From positions 46,640 through 110,639 of the forward strand of contig NCEB01000009.1 of NCBI GenBank assembly GCA_002280475.1: 64,000 nt of DNA, written 5' to 3'. This document shows positions 9,158 through 17,944 of the stretch, one piece after another. The notes under the pieces are model-generated. The model had not been told where the DNA came from. It was given only the letters and a program-made list of their open reading frames with translations, and made no database searches. Position 1 is the first letter of the stretch. The number at the start of each line of letters is the position of its first letter. Source of the stretch: Brevundimonas subvibrioides (GTDB taxonomy: Bacteria > Pseudomonadota > Alphaproteobacteria > Caulobacterales > Caulobacteraceae). The translations under genes and the position numbers were made by a program.

Positions 9158-9360
9158 TGATCGTCCTTCGTTATCTGGCCACGATCCTCTGCGGCCCGCT
9201 GTTGCTGGTCGGAATCATCTGGGTGTTGCAGGGGCTGAATATCCTCCCCGGCAGTTTCATGACCGGCCAGATCATCTGGGCCATCTACGGCGCGCCGATG
9301 GCCCTGGCGGGGGCAGGCCTGCTTTGGTGGGTCAATCGCCGACCGACCGGGCTCAAGTAG
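9157..9360 (+). CDS. Two-helix membrane protein coupled to fabG
   Basis: A 67-residue protein of unknown function whose ATG overlaps the fabG stop (ATGA), implying translational coupling. Two hydrophobic segments are visible, about residues 7-26 (ATILCGPLLLVGIIWVL) and 38-58 (IIWAIYGAPMALAGAGLLWW), with a short polar loop between and a basic tail NRRPTGLK. No family is recognised. Placement between fabG and acpP suggests membrane-linked lipid metabolism, but that is only context. Confidence 0.65.
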   Translation: MIVLRYLATILCGPLLLVGIIWVLQGLNILPGSFMTGQIIWAIYGAPMALAGAGLLWWVNRRPTGLK

Positions 9361-9531
9361 CGCGACCGCGCGATAGCCCATCAACAGTCTATTTCCCCCC
9401 GCGAGGGGTGTGCTAAAGGCTCGGCAACCGGTTGGGTCATGCGGGCGTTGCCCCTTGCGCAAGCGGGGCCGTCGTGAGACGGCAGACAATCACTACGCCG
9501 CCCCGGGCGGCCCCATAAGGCAGAGACACCC
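9361..9531. promoter_or_regulatory. acpP leader region with two hairpins
   Basis: This gap precedes acpP. It contains a GCCCC...GGGGC hairpin at 9450-9469 and a CCGTC-GTGA-GACGG hairpin at 9469-9482, ending about 50 bases before the acpP start. A promoter for the strongly expressed acpP is expected here; no clear -35/-10 pair was identified. Confidence 0.35.
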
Positions 9532-9771
9532 ATGTCCGACACCCTGGAACGCGTCCGCAAGATCGTCATCGACCACCTGGACGCCGATCCGGACAAGGTC
9601 ACCGAAAAGGCCAGCTTCATCGACGACCTGGGCGCCGACTCGCTCGACAACGTCGAACTGGTCATGGCTTTCGAGGAAGAGTTCGACATCGAGATCCCCG
9701 ACGACGCCGCCGAGCACATCCAGACCGTCGGCGACGCGGTCAAGTTCATCGACGAGAAGACCGCGGGCTGA
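9532..9771 (+). CDS. acpP: Acyl carrier protein
   Basis: Small acidic carrier that holds growing acyl chains on phosphopantetheine. The 79-residue product contains the attachment motif [16 protein letters not shown] with the modified Ser at about residue 38, and the four-helix pattern of the family. GGCAGAGA upstream serves as a weak ribosome-binding site. It sits between fabG and fabF, as in most Proteobacteria, and is followed by a hairpin terminator at 9794-9834, consistent with a separate abundant short transcript. Confidence 0.97.
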   Translation: MSDTLERVRKIVIDHLDADPDKVTEKASFIDDLGADSLDNVELVMAFEEEFDIEIPDDAAEHIQTVGDAVKFIDEKTAG

Positions 9772-9793
9772 ACCGCGCTTCACTCGGCAGCCG

Positions 9794-9834
9794 ATGGCCG
9801 CCCGGCGCTCCTAGCGGAGAGGCCCGGCGGCCAT
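9794..9834 (+). terminator. Probable terminator after acpP
   Basis: Arms ATGGCCGCC and GGCGGCCAT pair perfectly with an inner CTCC/GGAG stem, 22 bases past the acpP stop. The following TACTGTTTCTG is only moderately T-rich, so termination may be partial, allowing some read-through into fabF. Confidence 0.5.
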
Positions 9835-9877
9835 TACTGTTTCTGAATCACGCTTGAAGGTGCCGGAGGTCGAATCC

Positions 9878-11158
9878 ATGCGTCGCGTCGTCGTCACCGG
9901 TCTCGGCCTTGTCACGCCCCTCGGCACGGGCGTCGAACACAGCTGGCAGGGGATCGTCGAAGGTCGCTCGGGCATTCGTCCGATCACCGCCTTCGATACC
10001 GAAGGCTTTGGCTGCACCATCGCGGGCGAGGTGCCCAGCGTGGATGGGCGCGGCGGCGGCGGAGCGGACGTGCCCGGCAGCTTCGATCCCGACGCCATCA
10101 TGTCGCCGAAGGAGCGCAAGCGGGTCGACGACTTCATCCTGTTCGGCATCGCCGCAGCGGATGAGGCGCTAAACGACGCGAACTGGCATCCCGAGAGCGA
10201 CGAGGACAAGGAACGCACCGGCGTCATGATGGGCGCCGGGATCGGCGGTCTGGGCCCCATCGCTGACAGCGCCCAGATACTGGCCGAGAGTGGCCCCCGG
10301 CGGATCAGCCCCTTCTTCATCCCCTCGGCCCTGATCAATCTGGTCTCGGGCCAGATTTCGATCCGGCATCAGTTGAAGGGCCCGAACCACGCGGTCGTGA
10401 CGGCCTGCGCCTCGGGCGTCCACGCCATCGGCGACGCGGCCCGGATGATCGCCTTCGACGACGCCGACGTGATGGTGGCGGGTGGGGCCGAGAGTTCCAT
10501 CGTGCCGATCGGCATCGCCGGCTTCCTGGCCTGCAAGGCCCTGTGCACCGCCTACAACGACACGCCGGAGAAGGCGTCGCGCCCCTATGACCGGGGCCAC
10601 GCCGGCTTCGTCATGGGCGAGGGGGCGGGCGTCCTGGTCCTGGAGGAGTACGAGCACGCCAGGGCGCGCGGGGCCAAGATCTATGCCGAGGTGATCGGAT
10701 ACGGCATGAGTGGCGACGCCTATCATATCACCGCTCCGTCCGAGGACGGCGACGGGGCCTACCGGGCCATGAAGGCGGCCGTGAAGCGGGCGGGCATCGA
10801 CGTGACCGACATCGACTACGTCAACGCCCACGGCACCTCGACCATGGCCGACTGGATCGAGTTGCGCGCGGTCGAGCGGCTGATGGGCAACCATGCCGGC
10901 CATGTCGCCATGTCCTCGACCAAGTCCATGACCGGCCATCTGCTGGGCGCGGCCGGTGCCATCGAGGCGGTGTTCAGCGTGTTGGCCATTCGCGACCAGA
11001 TCGCCCCGCCCACGATCAATCTGGATGACCCGGAACACGAAACCGCCATCGACCTCGTGCCACACAAGGGTAAGCCCATGGAGATCGACGTGGCCATGTC
11101 CAACAGCTTCGGGTTCGGCGGCACCAACGCCTCCATCCTGTTCCGCAAGGTGGCCTGA
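9878..11158 (+). CDS. fabF: 3-oxoacyl-ACP synthase II FabF
   Basis: Condenses malonyl-ACP with acyl-ACP, the chain-extending step of fatty-acid synthesis. The ATG at 9878 is preceded by GGAGGT and begins MRRVVVTGLGLVTPLG, the standard start; an upstream in-frame start was rejected. The 426-residue product has the catalytic Cys in VTACASGVHA near residue 172, the two His residues in NAHGTST and KSMTGHLLGAAGA, and the C-terminal SFGFGGTNAS. The stop overlaps the mltG start as ATGA. Confidence 0.97.
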   Translation: MRRVVVTGLGLVTPLGTGVEHSWQGIVEGRSGIRPITAFDTEGFGCTIAGEVPSVDGRGGGGADVPGSFDPDAIMSPKERKRVDDFILFGIAAADEALNDANWHPESDEDKERTGVMMGAGIGGLGPIADSAQILAESGPRRISPFFIPSALINLVSGQISIRHQLKGPNHAVVTACASGVHAIGDAARMIAFDDADVMVAGGAESSIVPIGIAGFLACKALCTAYNDTPEKASRPYDRGHAGFVMGEGAGVLVLEEYEHARARGAKIYAEVIGYGMSGDAYHITAPSEDGDGAYRAMKAAVKRAGIDVTDIDYVNAHGTSTMADWIELRAVERLMGNHAGHVAMSSTKSMTGHLLGAAGAIEAVFSVLAIRDQIAPPTINLDDPEHETAIDLVPHKGKPMEIDVAMSNSFGFGGTNASILFRKVA

Positions 11159-12354
11159 TGGCGTCCGGGGGGGCGCCGGGGGCGAAGAAGCGTCCCGGCC
11201 TGATCGCGGCTCTGCTGGCGGCCTCGGCGACGTTCAGCCTGTTCCTGATCGCGGCCCTGGCCTGGGCCTGGAGCGTCTACTATTCGCCGGGCCCGCCTGC
11301 GCGCGACGGGGAGGCGACCGTCGTCACCCTGCCCAGCGGATCGGGCGTCTCGGCCATCGCGGCGCGTCTGAAGAACGCCGGCGTCATTCGGTCGGTCGAC
11401 ATGTTCAGGGCCGCCGCGACCCTCACCGGGGCGGACCGGCGGCTGAGGGCGGGCGAGTACGAGGTGCCCAGCCGGGCGTCGCTGAAGACGGTCATCGGCC
11501 TGCTGACCGACGGCCGGGTCGTTCGCCACTTCGTGACCATCCCCGAGGGCTGGTCCTCGGCCCAGGCGGTCGACATCCTGAACGCCGAGCCGGTCCTGAC
11601 CGGAACGATCGACGAAATCCCCGAAGAGGGGTCTCTATGGGCCGAGACCTATGAGGTCACGCGCGGCGAGACGCGCCAGGCCGTCGTCGCCCGCATGCAG
11701 CGTGCGGCCGAGGAGAACCTCGCCGAGCTGTGGGCGGCTCGGAGCCCCGACACCGTGGTCCGCACGCCCGAAGAGGCCGTGATCCTGGCTTCCATCGTCG
11801 AGAAGGAAACCGGCGTCGGGGCGGAGCGGCCGCGCGTCGCCGCCGTCTTCTCCAACCGCATCCGGCTGGGCATGCGGCTGGAGAGCGATCCGACCATCAT
11901 CTACGGCATCACCCAGGGCCGGCCGCTGGGCCGCGGCATCCGGCGCTCGGAGCTGGAGCGGGACACAGGCTACAACACCTATCTGATCGACGGCCTGCCG
12001 CCGACGCCCATCGCCAATCCGGGACGCCAGTCGCTGGAGGCGGTGCTCAATCCTCCGCGCACGGACGACCTGTTCTTCGTCGCCGACGGCACGGGCGGCC
12101 ACGCCTTCGCCCGGACCTATGAGGAGCATCTGAGGAACGTCGCCCGGTGGCGCGCGATCGAGGCGCAGCGCGCCGGAGCGCCGGCCGAGACGGTTCCCCC
12201 AAGCGTCGTTCCGAACGCGCCCATCGAGGCCGCGCCTGCGCCGGCCGGAGACGCCGTCATCACCATGCAGCCGCCCGGGGCCTTGCGTCCCGCGACGCCC
12301 GCGCGCACCACCGTGCCTTCCCCGACCCAGACCAGCCCTTCGGCCCAAGGTTAG
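11158..12354 (+). CDS. mltG: Endolytic murein transglycosylase MltG
   Basis: Cuts nascent glycan strands at the inner membrane and is thought to set chain length. The 398-residue protein has one N-terminal membrane segment (about residues 13-40), a LysM-like region, and the YceG catalytic core with ASIVEKETGVGAERPRVA near residue 218, whose Glu is the expected catalytic residue, followed by RLGMRLESDPTIIYG. The C-terminal 70 residues are Pro/Ala/Thr-rich and probably disordered. It is translationally coupled to fabF and followed by gmk 1 base later. Confidence 0.93.
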   Translation: MASGGAPGAKKRPGLIAALLAASATFSLFLIAALAWAWSVYYSPGPPARDGEATVVTLPSGSGVSAIAARLKNAGVIRSVDMFRAAATLTGADRRLRAGEYEVPSRASLKTVIGLLTDGRVVRHFVTIPEGWSSAQAVDILNAEPVLTGTIDEIPEEGSLWAETYEVTRGETRQAVVARMQRAAEENLAELWAARSPDTVVRTPEEAVILASIVEKETGVGAERPRVAAVFSNRIRLGMRLESDPTIIYGITQGRPLGRGIRRSELERDTGYNTYLIDGLPPTPIANPGRQSLEAVLNPPRTDDLFFVADGTGGHAFARTYEEHLRNVARWRAIEAQRAGAPAETVPPSVVPNAPIEAAPAPAGDAVITMQPPGALRPATPARTTVPSPTQTSPSAQG

Positions 12355-12355
12355 A

Positions 12356-12997
12356 ATGTCCAATGACCGCACGCCCCGCCGGGGCGTCCTCCTGATCGTC
12401 GCCAGCCCGTCCGGCGCCGGCAAGACCAGCCTGTGCCGCCGCCTGATGGCCGACCACGGGGGTCTGGAACTGTCCGTCTCGATGACCACGCGCGATATCC
12501 GCCCGGGCGAGGTGGCCGGCCGTGACTATCATTTCGTCGACCATGCCGCGTTTCAGCGCGGCATCGACGCCGACGCCTTCCTGGAATGGGCCGACGTCCA
12601 CGGCAATCGCTATGGCAGCCCCCGCGCGCCGGTCGACAAGGCCTTGTCCGAGGGTAGGGACGTCCTGTTCGACATCGACTGGCAAGGGGCCCGCCAGATC
12701 GCCGAGAAATGCCCGGGCGACGCCGTGCGCGTCTTCATCCTGCCGCCCAGCCTGGAGGAGTTGCGCCGCCGCCTGGTGACCCGGTCGCAGGACGCCGACG
12801 AGGTCATCGAGCGGCGCATCAAGAACGCCAAGGGCGAGATCGAGCACTGCGCGGAGTTCGACTATGTCTTCGTCAACGACGACTTCGACCGGTCCTATGC
12901 CGAGCTGGCGCACATTTATCATGCCGAGCGCAGCCGCCGGTTCAGGAATACCTGGGTCGAGGCCTATCGCGAAGGGCTGCTGTCGGAAGACGTCTAA
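12356..12997 (+). CDS. gmk: Guanylate kinase
   Basis: Phosphorylates GMP to GDP in nucleotide synthesis and ppGpp precursor supply. The 213-residue product has the P-loop VASPSGAGKTSLCRRL near residue 16, the GMP-binding VSMTTRDIRPGEVAGRDYHFV, and the lid RLVTRSQDADEVIERRI. The ATG at 12356 lies directly after the mltG stop. The last four bases overlap the stop of the convergent DUF305 gene. Confidence 0.96.
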   Translation: MSNDRTPRRGVLLIVASPSGAGKTSLCRRLMADHGGLELSVSMTTRDIRPGEVAGRDYHFVDHAAFQRGIDADAFLEWADVHGNRYGSPRAPVDKALSEGRDVLFDIDWQGARQIAEKCPGDAVRVFILPPSLEELRRRLVTRSQDADEVIERRIKNAKGEIEHCAEFDYVFVNDDFDRSYAELAHIYHAERSRRFRNTWVEAYREGLLSEDV

Positions 12998-13518
12998 CTC
13001 AGCCGGGTCTCGACCGATGGCGCGCCGGATGATGAATCGGCCGGCGGCAGGGTCTGCGAGCCGGAGGGCACCGGCTCGCTCGAGAGCTCGGCGATCAGGG
13101 TCTCCATTTCGGCGATCTCGCGAATCTGGGCGTCGATGATCCGATCGGCCAGGTCCCTGACGCGCGGATCCCGGATCTGGGCGCGACGCGAGGTCATCAC
13201 CGCGATCGAATGATGAGGGATCATGGCCTTCATGTATGAGACGTCGTCGACCGTTCGCTGGCTGCGCACCAACGTCAGCGAACCGGCGAACACCACGGTG
13301 GCGGCGGCCAGAATGGCGATGTTCGCGCGGCGATTCGGGTACATCGAGAACATGTAACCCATCATGATCAGGGCCATCACCGCCCCCATCAGCAGGGCCA
13401 TCCAGGCGCGCGTCTGGCTGAACCAGACGTGGTCCATGGCATAGGTGTTCAGGTACATCAGCCCGAACATCACCACCGTGGAGGTGGCGATCATCAGAGC
13501 GAAGCGAGGATAGGTCAC
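12994..13518 (-). CDS. DUF305 membrane protein
   Basis: A GTG start at 13518 is chosen because GGAGAG precedes it and it places the first membrane helix at the N-terminus; an ATG 12 codons upstream is possible. The 174-residue product has three hydrophobic segments (about residues 5-23, 32-52 and 60-78) and then a DUF305 ferritin-like helical domain with YMKAMIPHHSIAVMTSRRA. His/Met-rich DUF305 proteins are often linked to copper or other metal stress, but no metal gene is adjacent. Its stop codon shares bases with the convergent gmk stop. Confidence 0.75.
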   Translation of the reverse strand: MTYPRFALMIATSTVVMFGLMYLNTYAMDHVWFSQTRAWMALLMGAVMALIMMGYMFSMYPNRRANIAILAAATVVFAGSLTLVRSQRTVDDVSYMKAMIPHHSIAVMTSRRAQIRDPRVRDLADRIIDAQIREIAEMETLIAELSSEPVPSGSQTLPPADSSSGAPSVETRLS

Positions 13519-13569
13519 GACGGTCTCTCCATAAGCGATGCGTGACCAACGCATCTCCGGAGGAACCGA

Positions 13570-14706
13570 TCAGAGGGGCGGTCTGGCCGCGAACCAGGGT
13601 TCCATCCGGCGAAGCGCCTCCTCGATCTCGGGCGTCGAGACGGCGAAGCTGAAGCGCATGAAGCGGTGGCCCTCGACGGGGTCGAAGTCGACGCCGGGGG
13701 CCGTGGCGACGCCCGTGTCCCTCAGCAGGGCCTCGCAGAAGCCAACGCTGTCGTCGGTCAGATGGCCGATGTCGGCCCAGATGTAGAAGGCGCCGTCGGG
13801 CGGGGCGATGGTCTTCAGCCCCAGGCGCGGCATGGCCGCCAGCATCCGCTCGCGGTTGGCGCGATAGACGGCGATATGGCCCTCGAGCACCTCATCCTCG
13901 TCCATGGCCACCAGGCCCGCGTGCTGGCTCAGCGACGGCGGGGTCAGAAACAGGTTGCCGATATAGGCCCTGGCCGTCTCGATGTGGTGGCCGGGCACCA
14001 GCAGCCAGCCCAGCCGCCACCCCGCCATGCTCCAGTATTTCGAGAAGCTGTTGATGACCATGGCGTCCGGCGCGTGCGCCAGCATCGTCGGCTGGGGCCC
14101 GATATAGCTGAGGCCGTGATAGATCTCGTCCGAGATGATCTGAATATTCCGTATACGGCATATATCGGCGATGCGGGCCAGTTCCTCGTCGGCGATGACC
14201 GATCCGGTGGGGTTGGCGGGGCTGGCGACGATCAGCCCGGCCGGGGCGGGGTCCAGCGCCTCGATCGCCGCCGCCGTCAGCTGATAGTGCTCGGCCGGTC
14301 CGCAGGCGATCTCGACCGCCTGCATGTTCAGCCCCTTCACGACGTTGCGATAGGCGACGTAGCCGGGCCGGGCCATGGCGATCCGGTCGCCGGGCTGGAA
14401 CCGCGACGACAGGGCCAGCACCAGGGCCGGTGAGGCGCCGCACGTCAGCAGCAGCCGGTCGGGGGTGACCTCGACGCCGTAGCGATCCTGATACAGCCGC
14501 GCGATCCGCGCCTTCAGCGGCGCGCTTTCCCAATAGCCCATGCCGTCTTGACCCAGCACCCGCTGCGCCTGTGCGATCGCGCGGGGAGGGGCTCCGGTCG
14601 AGGGTTGGCCGAACTCCATGTGGATAACGCTGCGTCCCTCCGCCTTCAGGGCGTGGGCCAGGCGGCTGATGACGATGGCGCGGAAGGGCTCGATGGCGGT
14701 GGTCAT
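13570..14706 (-). CDS. PLP-dependent class I/II aminotransferase
   Basis: Cytoplasmic fold-type I aminotransferase of 378 residues. The PLP-binding Lys is in SFSKYWSMAGWRLGWL near residue 236, NPTGSVI near residue 168 and SDEIYHGL near residue 200 are further family motifs, and the C-terminal MRFSFAVSTPEIEEALRRM carries the conserved substrate-carboxylate Arg. Substrate specificity cannot be assigned; aspartate/aromatic-type enzymes are closest by motif. It is a lone gene, with a P-loop kinase divergent from it 61 bases away. Confidence 0.85.
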   Translation of the reverse strand: MTTAIEPFRAIVISRLAHALKAEGRSVIHMEFGQPSTGAPPRAIAQAQRVLGQDGMGYWESAPLKARIARLYQDRYGVEVTPDRLLLTCGASPALVLALSSRFQPGDRIAMARPGYVAYRNVVKGLNMQAVEIACGPAEHYQLTAAAIEALDPAPAGLIVASPANPTGSVIADEELARIADICRIRNIQIISDEIYHGLSYIGPQPTMLAHAPDAMVINSFSKYWSMAGWRLGWLLVPGHHIETARAYIGNLFLTPPSLSQHAGLVAMDEDEVLEGHIAVYRANRERMLAAMPRLGLKTIAPPDGAFYIWADIGHLTDDSVGFCEALLRDTGVATAPGVDFDPVEGHRFMRFSFAVSTPEIEEALRRMEPWFAARPPL

Positions 14707-14767
14707 GCCCGGCTGTCTAGCGGTGGGCGGGCTGGAAGACGAGAGGCGGGCCGGCTATCGTCGCGGC

Positions 14768-15295
14768 ATGCGTTTGATCTTCATCCATGGCACCGCCGCG
14801 GCGGGCAAGTTCACTGTCGGCCGCGAACTGGCTCGGCTGACGGGACTGCCCCTGTTTCACAACCACCTGGTGGTCGATGCCGTCACCGCTGTCTTTCCGT
14901 TCGGAACCGACCCGTTCATCCGTCTGCGCGAGAGCTTCTGGGTCCAGACGTTCGCCGAAGCGGCCAAGGCCGACCGTTCGCTGATCTTCACTTTCCAGCC
15001 GGAGCCGACGGTCTCGCCGGGCTTTCCCGATCAGGTGCGCGAGATCGTCGAGGGCCATGACGGCTCCCTGTTCATGGTCGCCCTCGATGTGTCCGCCGCC
15101 GCGCAGGAGCGACGGATCGGCGATCCGGGCCGAGCGAAATTCGGCAAGCTGGTATCACGGGATCTTCTGCGTGAGCTGCGGGAGAGCTTCGACGCCAGCA
15201 TGGCGGCCATGCCGGCTCCCGACCTCAGGATTGACACCGAGTCCTGCGATCCGATCGACGCCGCCACACGCATCCGGGATATCGCCGGCCTCTGA
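14768..15295 (+). CDS. Predicted P-loop nucleotide kinase
   Basis: A 175-residue protein starting MRLIFIHGTAAAGKFTVG, where GTAAAGKFT is a Walker A motif within the first 20 residues. The rest resembles small shikimate/adenylate-kinase-like proteins (HNHLVVDAV, then a lid-like Arg-rich stretch AQERRIGDPGRAKFGK). The substrate is unknown. The start at 14768 was preferred over an upstream in-frame start because the P-loop strand should be N-terminal. Confidence 0.7.
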   Translation: MRLIFIHGTAAAGKFTVGRELARLTGLPLFHNHLVVDAVTAVFPFGTDPFIRLRESFWVQTFAEAAKADRSLIFTFQPEPTVSPGFPDQVREIVEGHDGSLFMVALDVSAAAQERRIGDPGRAKFGKLVSRDLLRELRESFDASMAAMPAPDLRIDTESCDPIDAATRIRDIAGL

Positions 15296-15343
15296 CAAAG
15301 GCTCTGACGATCAGGCTCGAGCCCGGCACCTGGCCTGTCCGCC

Positions 15344-16267
15344 TCAAGCCGTAATCCTGTTGCGCGTGTGCATGTTGAACCACGCCAGCGTCCGGTCCCA
15401 GGCCTGGGCGGCGGTGGTCGGGTTGTAGCGTTCCGGCGTCGCGTCATTGAAGAAGCCATGGACCGATGCGGGCCACAGGTGACCCTCGTGCGTCACGCCG
15501 TGCCGCTCGAGCTCGGCAATCTGGGCCGGATAGGCCTCGGCCAGGCGCGTATCCAGCGCCCCGTGGTGGATCAGGATGGCGGCGCGGATGGCGGGCACCA
15601 GCTCCGGCGGCGTGGCCCCGCCGTAGAAGGGCGCGGCGGCGGCGAGCTCGGTCCCCATCATGCCGGCGAGCAGGTTGGACTGGGCCCCGCCGAAGCAGAA
15701 GCCGGTCGCCGCGATCCGCCCGTTGCAGTCCGGCCGCGCCTTCAGCCAGCGCGCCGCCGCGATCAGATCTTGCGTCATCTTGTTCCGGTCCAGCGAGGCG
15801 AACAACTGGCCACCCTGATAGTCGTCGCCCGGATAGCCGCCGACGCTGGTCAGGGTGTCGGGCGCGAAGGCCATGAAGTTCGCCAGGGCGAAGCGGCGCG
15901 CCACGTCCTCGGTGTGCGGGTTCAGCCCCCGGTTCTCGTGGATCACGACGACGCCGGGCAGGCGGGCGGGCTCGGCGCTGCGCGAGTCCGCGCTGAACGG
16001 CCGGACCAGATAGCCCCGGATGAAGCCATATCCGTCCGGTGACGGCACGGTGACGTAGGAGGCGCGGATGCGTTCGTCCTCGCGCGCCACCTGCTGGCCC
16101 AGCGCATAGTTGGGCATCAGGGCTTCGACGATGACCGAGGCGGTCAGGCCCGCGACGGCATAGCGGCTGACGCCCCGGGCGAAGGCGCGGCGATCGATCT
16201 CGCCATGGATGAAGCGGGTGTAGAGGTCCACGGCTTCGGCCGGGATCTTCTTCTTGTCGTCGCTCAT
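15344..16267 (-). CDS. Dienelactone hydrolase family protein
   Basis: An alpha/beta hydrolase of 307 residues related to carboxymethylenebutenolidase. The nucleophile elbow is GFCFGGAQSN near residue 190, with Cys as nucleophile as in dienelactone hydrolases; the Asp in HHGALDTR and the His in SVHGFFND complete the triad. The N-terminus carries RRAFARGVSRYAVAGLTAS, which looks like a twin-arginine-type export signal, and a Tat-exported form of this hydrolase is common in Proteobacteria. No aromatic-degradation genes are nearby, so the substrate is open. Confidence 0.82.
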   Translation of the reverse strand: MSDDKKKIPAEAVDLYTRFIHGEIDRRAFARGVSRYAVAGLTASVIVEALMPNYALGQQVAREDERIRASYVTVPSPDGYGFIRGYLVRPFSADSRSAEPARLPGVVVIHENRGLNPHTEDVARRFALANFMAFAPDTLTSVGGYPGDDYQGGQLFASLDRNKMTQDLIAAARWLKARPDCNGRIAATGFCFGGAQSNLLAGMMGTELAAAAPFYGGATPPELVPAIRAAILIHHGALDTRLAEAYPAQIAELERHGVTHEGHLWPASVHGFFNDATPERYNPTTAAQAWDRTLAWFNMHTRNRITA

Positions 16268-16361
16268 GTCCGCCCCCCGTTACGTCCCTCCTGCCGGAGA
16301 CATTGGCAATCTGGATCAAGGCGCGGTTGGAAGCCACCGGTTCCAGCGCCGCAGGTCGCCG

Positions 16362-17861
16362 TCAGTCGTTCGGCTGTTCGTCATTCGAAGGGGGCTGCTG
16401 CATGGCCCAGGCCATCACATGATAGATCAGATGCTGCTCGATCGTGCCCTGGAACAGATGGGCCCAGGGCCCGGCCGCGCGCACCGCGACATCCTCGCCG
16501 CCATGGCTTGCCGAGCCGAGAGGCACCAAGGACTGTTGTCGGTACTCCAGCGACGTCGTGTCCGAGGCGCCGGGATCGGGACGGGCTCCGATGACGGCGC
16601 CCGGGCCGTTGGCGTATCCGAGGGTCGTGTAGGGGTGGCCGTCGCGGGCCTGGGCCTGACGTCCATCGACGTCCACCACCAGGCCCAGGATCGGATTCCC
16701 GCGCTGCGGATAGCCGGCCATGGTGAAGTTGTGGCTGTGATCGGCCGTGACGATCACCAAGGTGTCCGACAGATCGACCCGCGCCATCACGGCCGCGACG
16801 GCGCGGTCGAGCTCAACGGTCTCGCTGAGCGCCAGGGCAGCACCGCCCAGATGGTGGGCGTGATCGATCCGGCCCGCTTCGACCATGAGCACATAGCCGT
16901 CGTCGCCATCGAGAAGATCGATGGCCTTGAGCGTCATCTCCGTCAGCGAGGGCTCGCCTGCGGAGTCCTGATCGCGCAGCGCCTCGAACTCCATGTGATC
17001 GCGCTCGAACAGGCCCAGCACGGGACGCGCCGTGGCCAACTCGGCGAACTGGCCAGCGTTCCAGATATAGCGACCCTGCGGATGGCGGGCTCGCCATTCC
17101 TGTGTCAGGTCGCGACCGTCGTCCCTCAGGCCCCGGCTCTGCAAATCCTCCGGGTCGTATGCCGTGTCGGGCAGAAACTGCGCGCGGCCGCCGCCCAGAA
17201 TGACGTCCAGGCCATCGCCGTGCGGCCACTCGACCATCTGACGGGCGATGTCGATGCACCCGGCCGCCCTGGCCTCGGCCGGCAGTTCGCTGCTGTTCTC
17301 CCAGTCGCGATTGGCGATATGGGCGAAGGCCGCGGCTGGCGTCGCGTGTGTGATGCGCGCCGTCGAGACGACGCCGGTTCGAAGACCCGCCGCCTCGGCC
17401 TGGGCGAAGATCGACACCACCTCGCGGCCTCTCGATCCTTCGCAGTCATTGAGCGCGACGGTCTGGTCCAGGCCGATGATGTCGTTGCGGGTCTTCACGC
17501 CTGCGACCATGGCCGTCGCCGTCGGCGCGGAGTCCGAAACCTGGGCGTCGTGCGAATAGGTCCGCACCAGGGCCGAGTAGGGCAGGCGGTCCATGGCGGT
17601 CCAGGTCGATTCGCCGTCGCGTCCGGCCCCCTGGCCCTGATGGATGCGCGCGGCCGTCAGGGTGCTGACGCCCATGCCGTCGCCGATGAACAGGATGATG
17701 TTTCGCGCCGGTCCGGTGACCGGCTGGGTCCGCAAGCGGGCCTCCAGGTCGGCCCGCGCCTCGACGAAATAGCTGTCGGCGGCCTGGGGCGGCTCTTGGG
17801 CGACGGAGGCATGGCCCGAGAGCCCGACGAGGGCGGTGGTCAGGACGGCGCGCATCAGCAT
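16362..17861 (-). CDS. Secreted alkaline phosphatase, PhoA family
   Basis: Periplasmic phosphomonoesterase of 499 residues. The ATG at 17861 follows GTGGAG at a good distance and gives a signal peptide (MRAVLTTALVGLSGHASVA). Metal and active-site motifs are visible in order: IGDGMGVSTL, DSAPTATAM with Thr where E. coli has its nucleophilic Ser, EAGRIDHAHH, TADHSHNF and SHGGEDV. The Thr nucleophile variant occurs in many bacterial homologues. No Pho box was identified upstream. It is flanked by the dienelactone hydrolase and rsmA on the same strand. Confidence 0.9.
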   Translation of the reverse strand: MLMRAVLTTALVGLSGHASVAQEPPQAADSYFVEARADLEARLRTQPVTGPARNIILFIGDGMGVSTLTAARIHQGQGAGRDGESTWTAMDRLPYSALVRTYSHDAQVSDSAPTATAMVAGVKTRNDIIGLDQTVALNDCEGSRGREVVSIFAQAEAAGLRTGVVSTARITHATPAAAFAHIANRDWENSSELPAEARAAGCIDIARQMVEWPHGDGLDVILGGGRAQFLPDTAYDPEDLQSRGLRDDGRDLTQEWRARHPQGRYIWNAGQFAELATARPVLGLFERDHMEFEALRDQDSAGEPSLTEMTLKAIDLLDGDDGYVLMVEAGRIDHAHHLGGAALALSETVELDRAVAAVMARVDLSDTLVIVTADHSHNFTMAGYPQRGNPILGLVVDVDGRQAQARDGHPYTTLGYANGPGAVIGARPDPGASDTTSLEYRQQSLVPLGSASHGGEDVAVRAAGPWAHLFQGTIEQHLIYHVMAWAMQQPPSNDEQPND

Positions 17862-17944
17862 GAGAAACTCCACTCTACGGGTGTCCGAGGGCTAGTCGCC
17901 GCCGATGACAGTTTCTTGCCGATCGGCATAGAAGCGGTCGGGAC

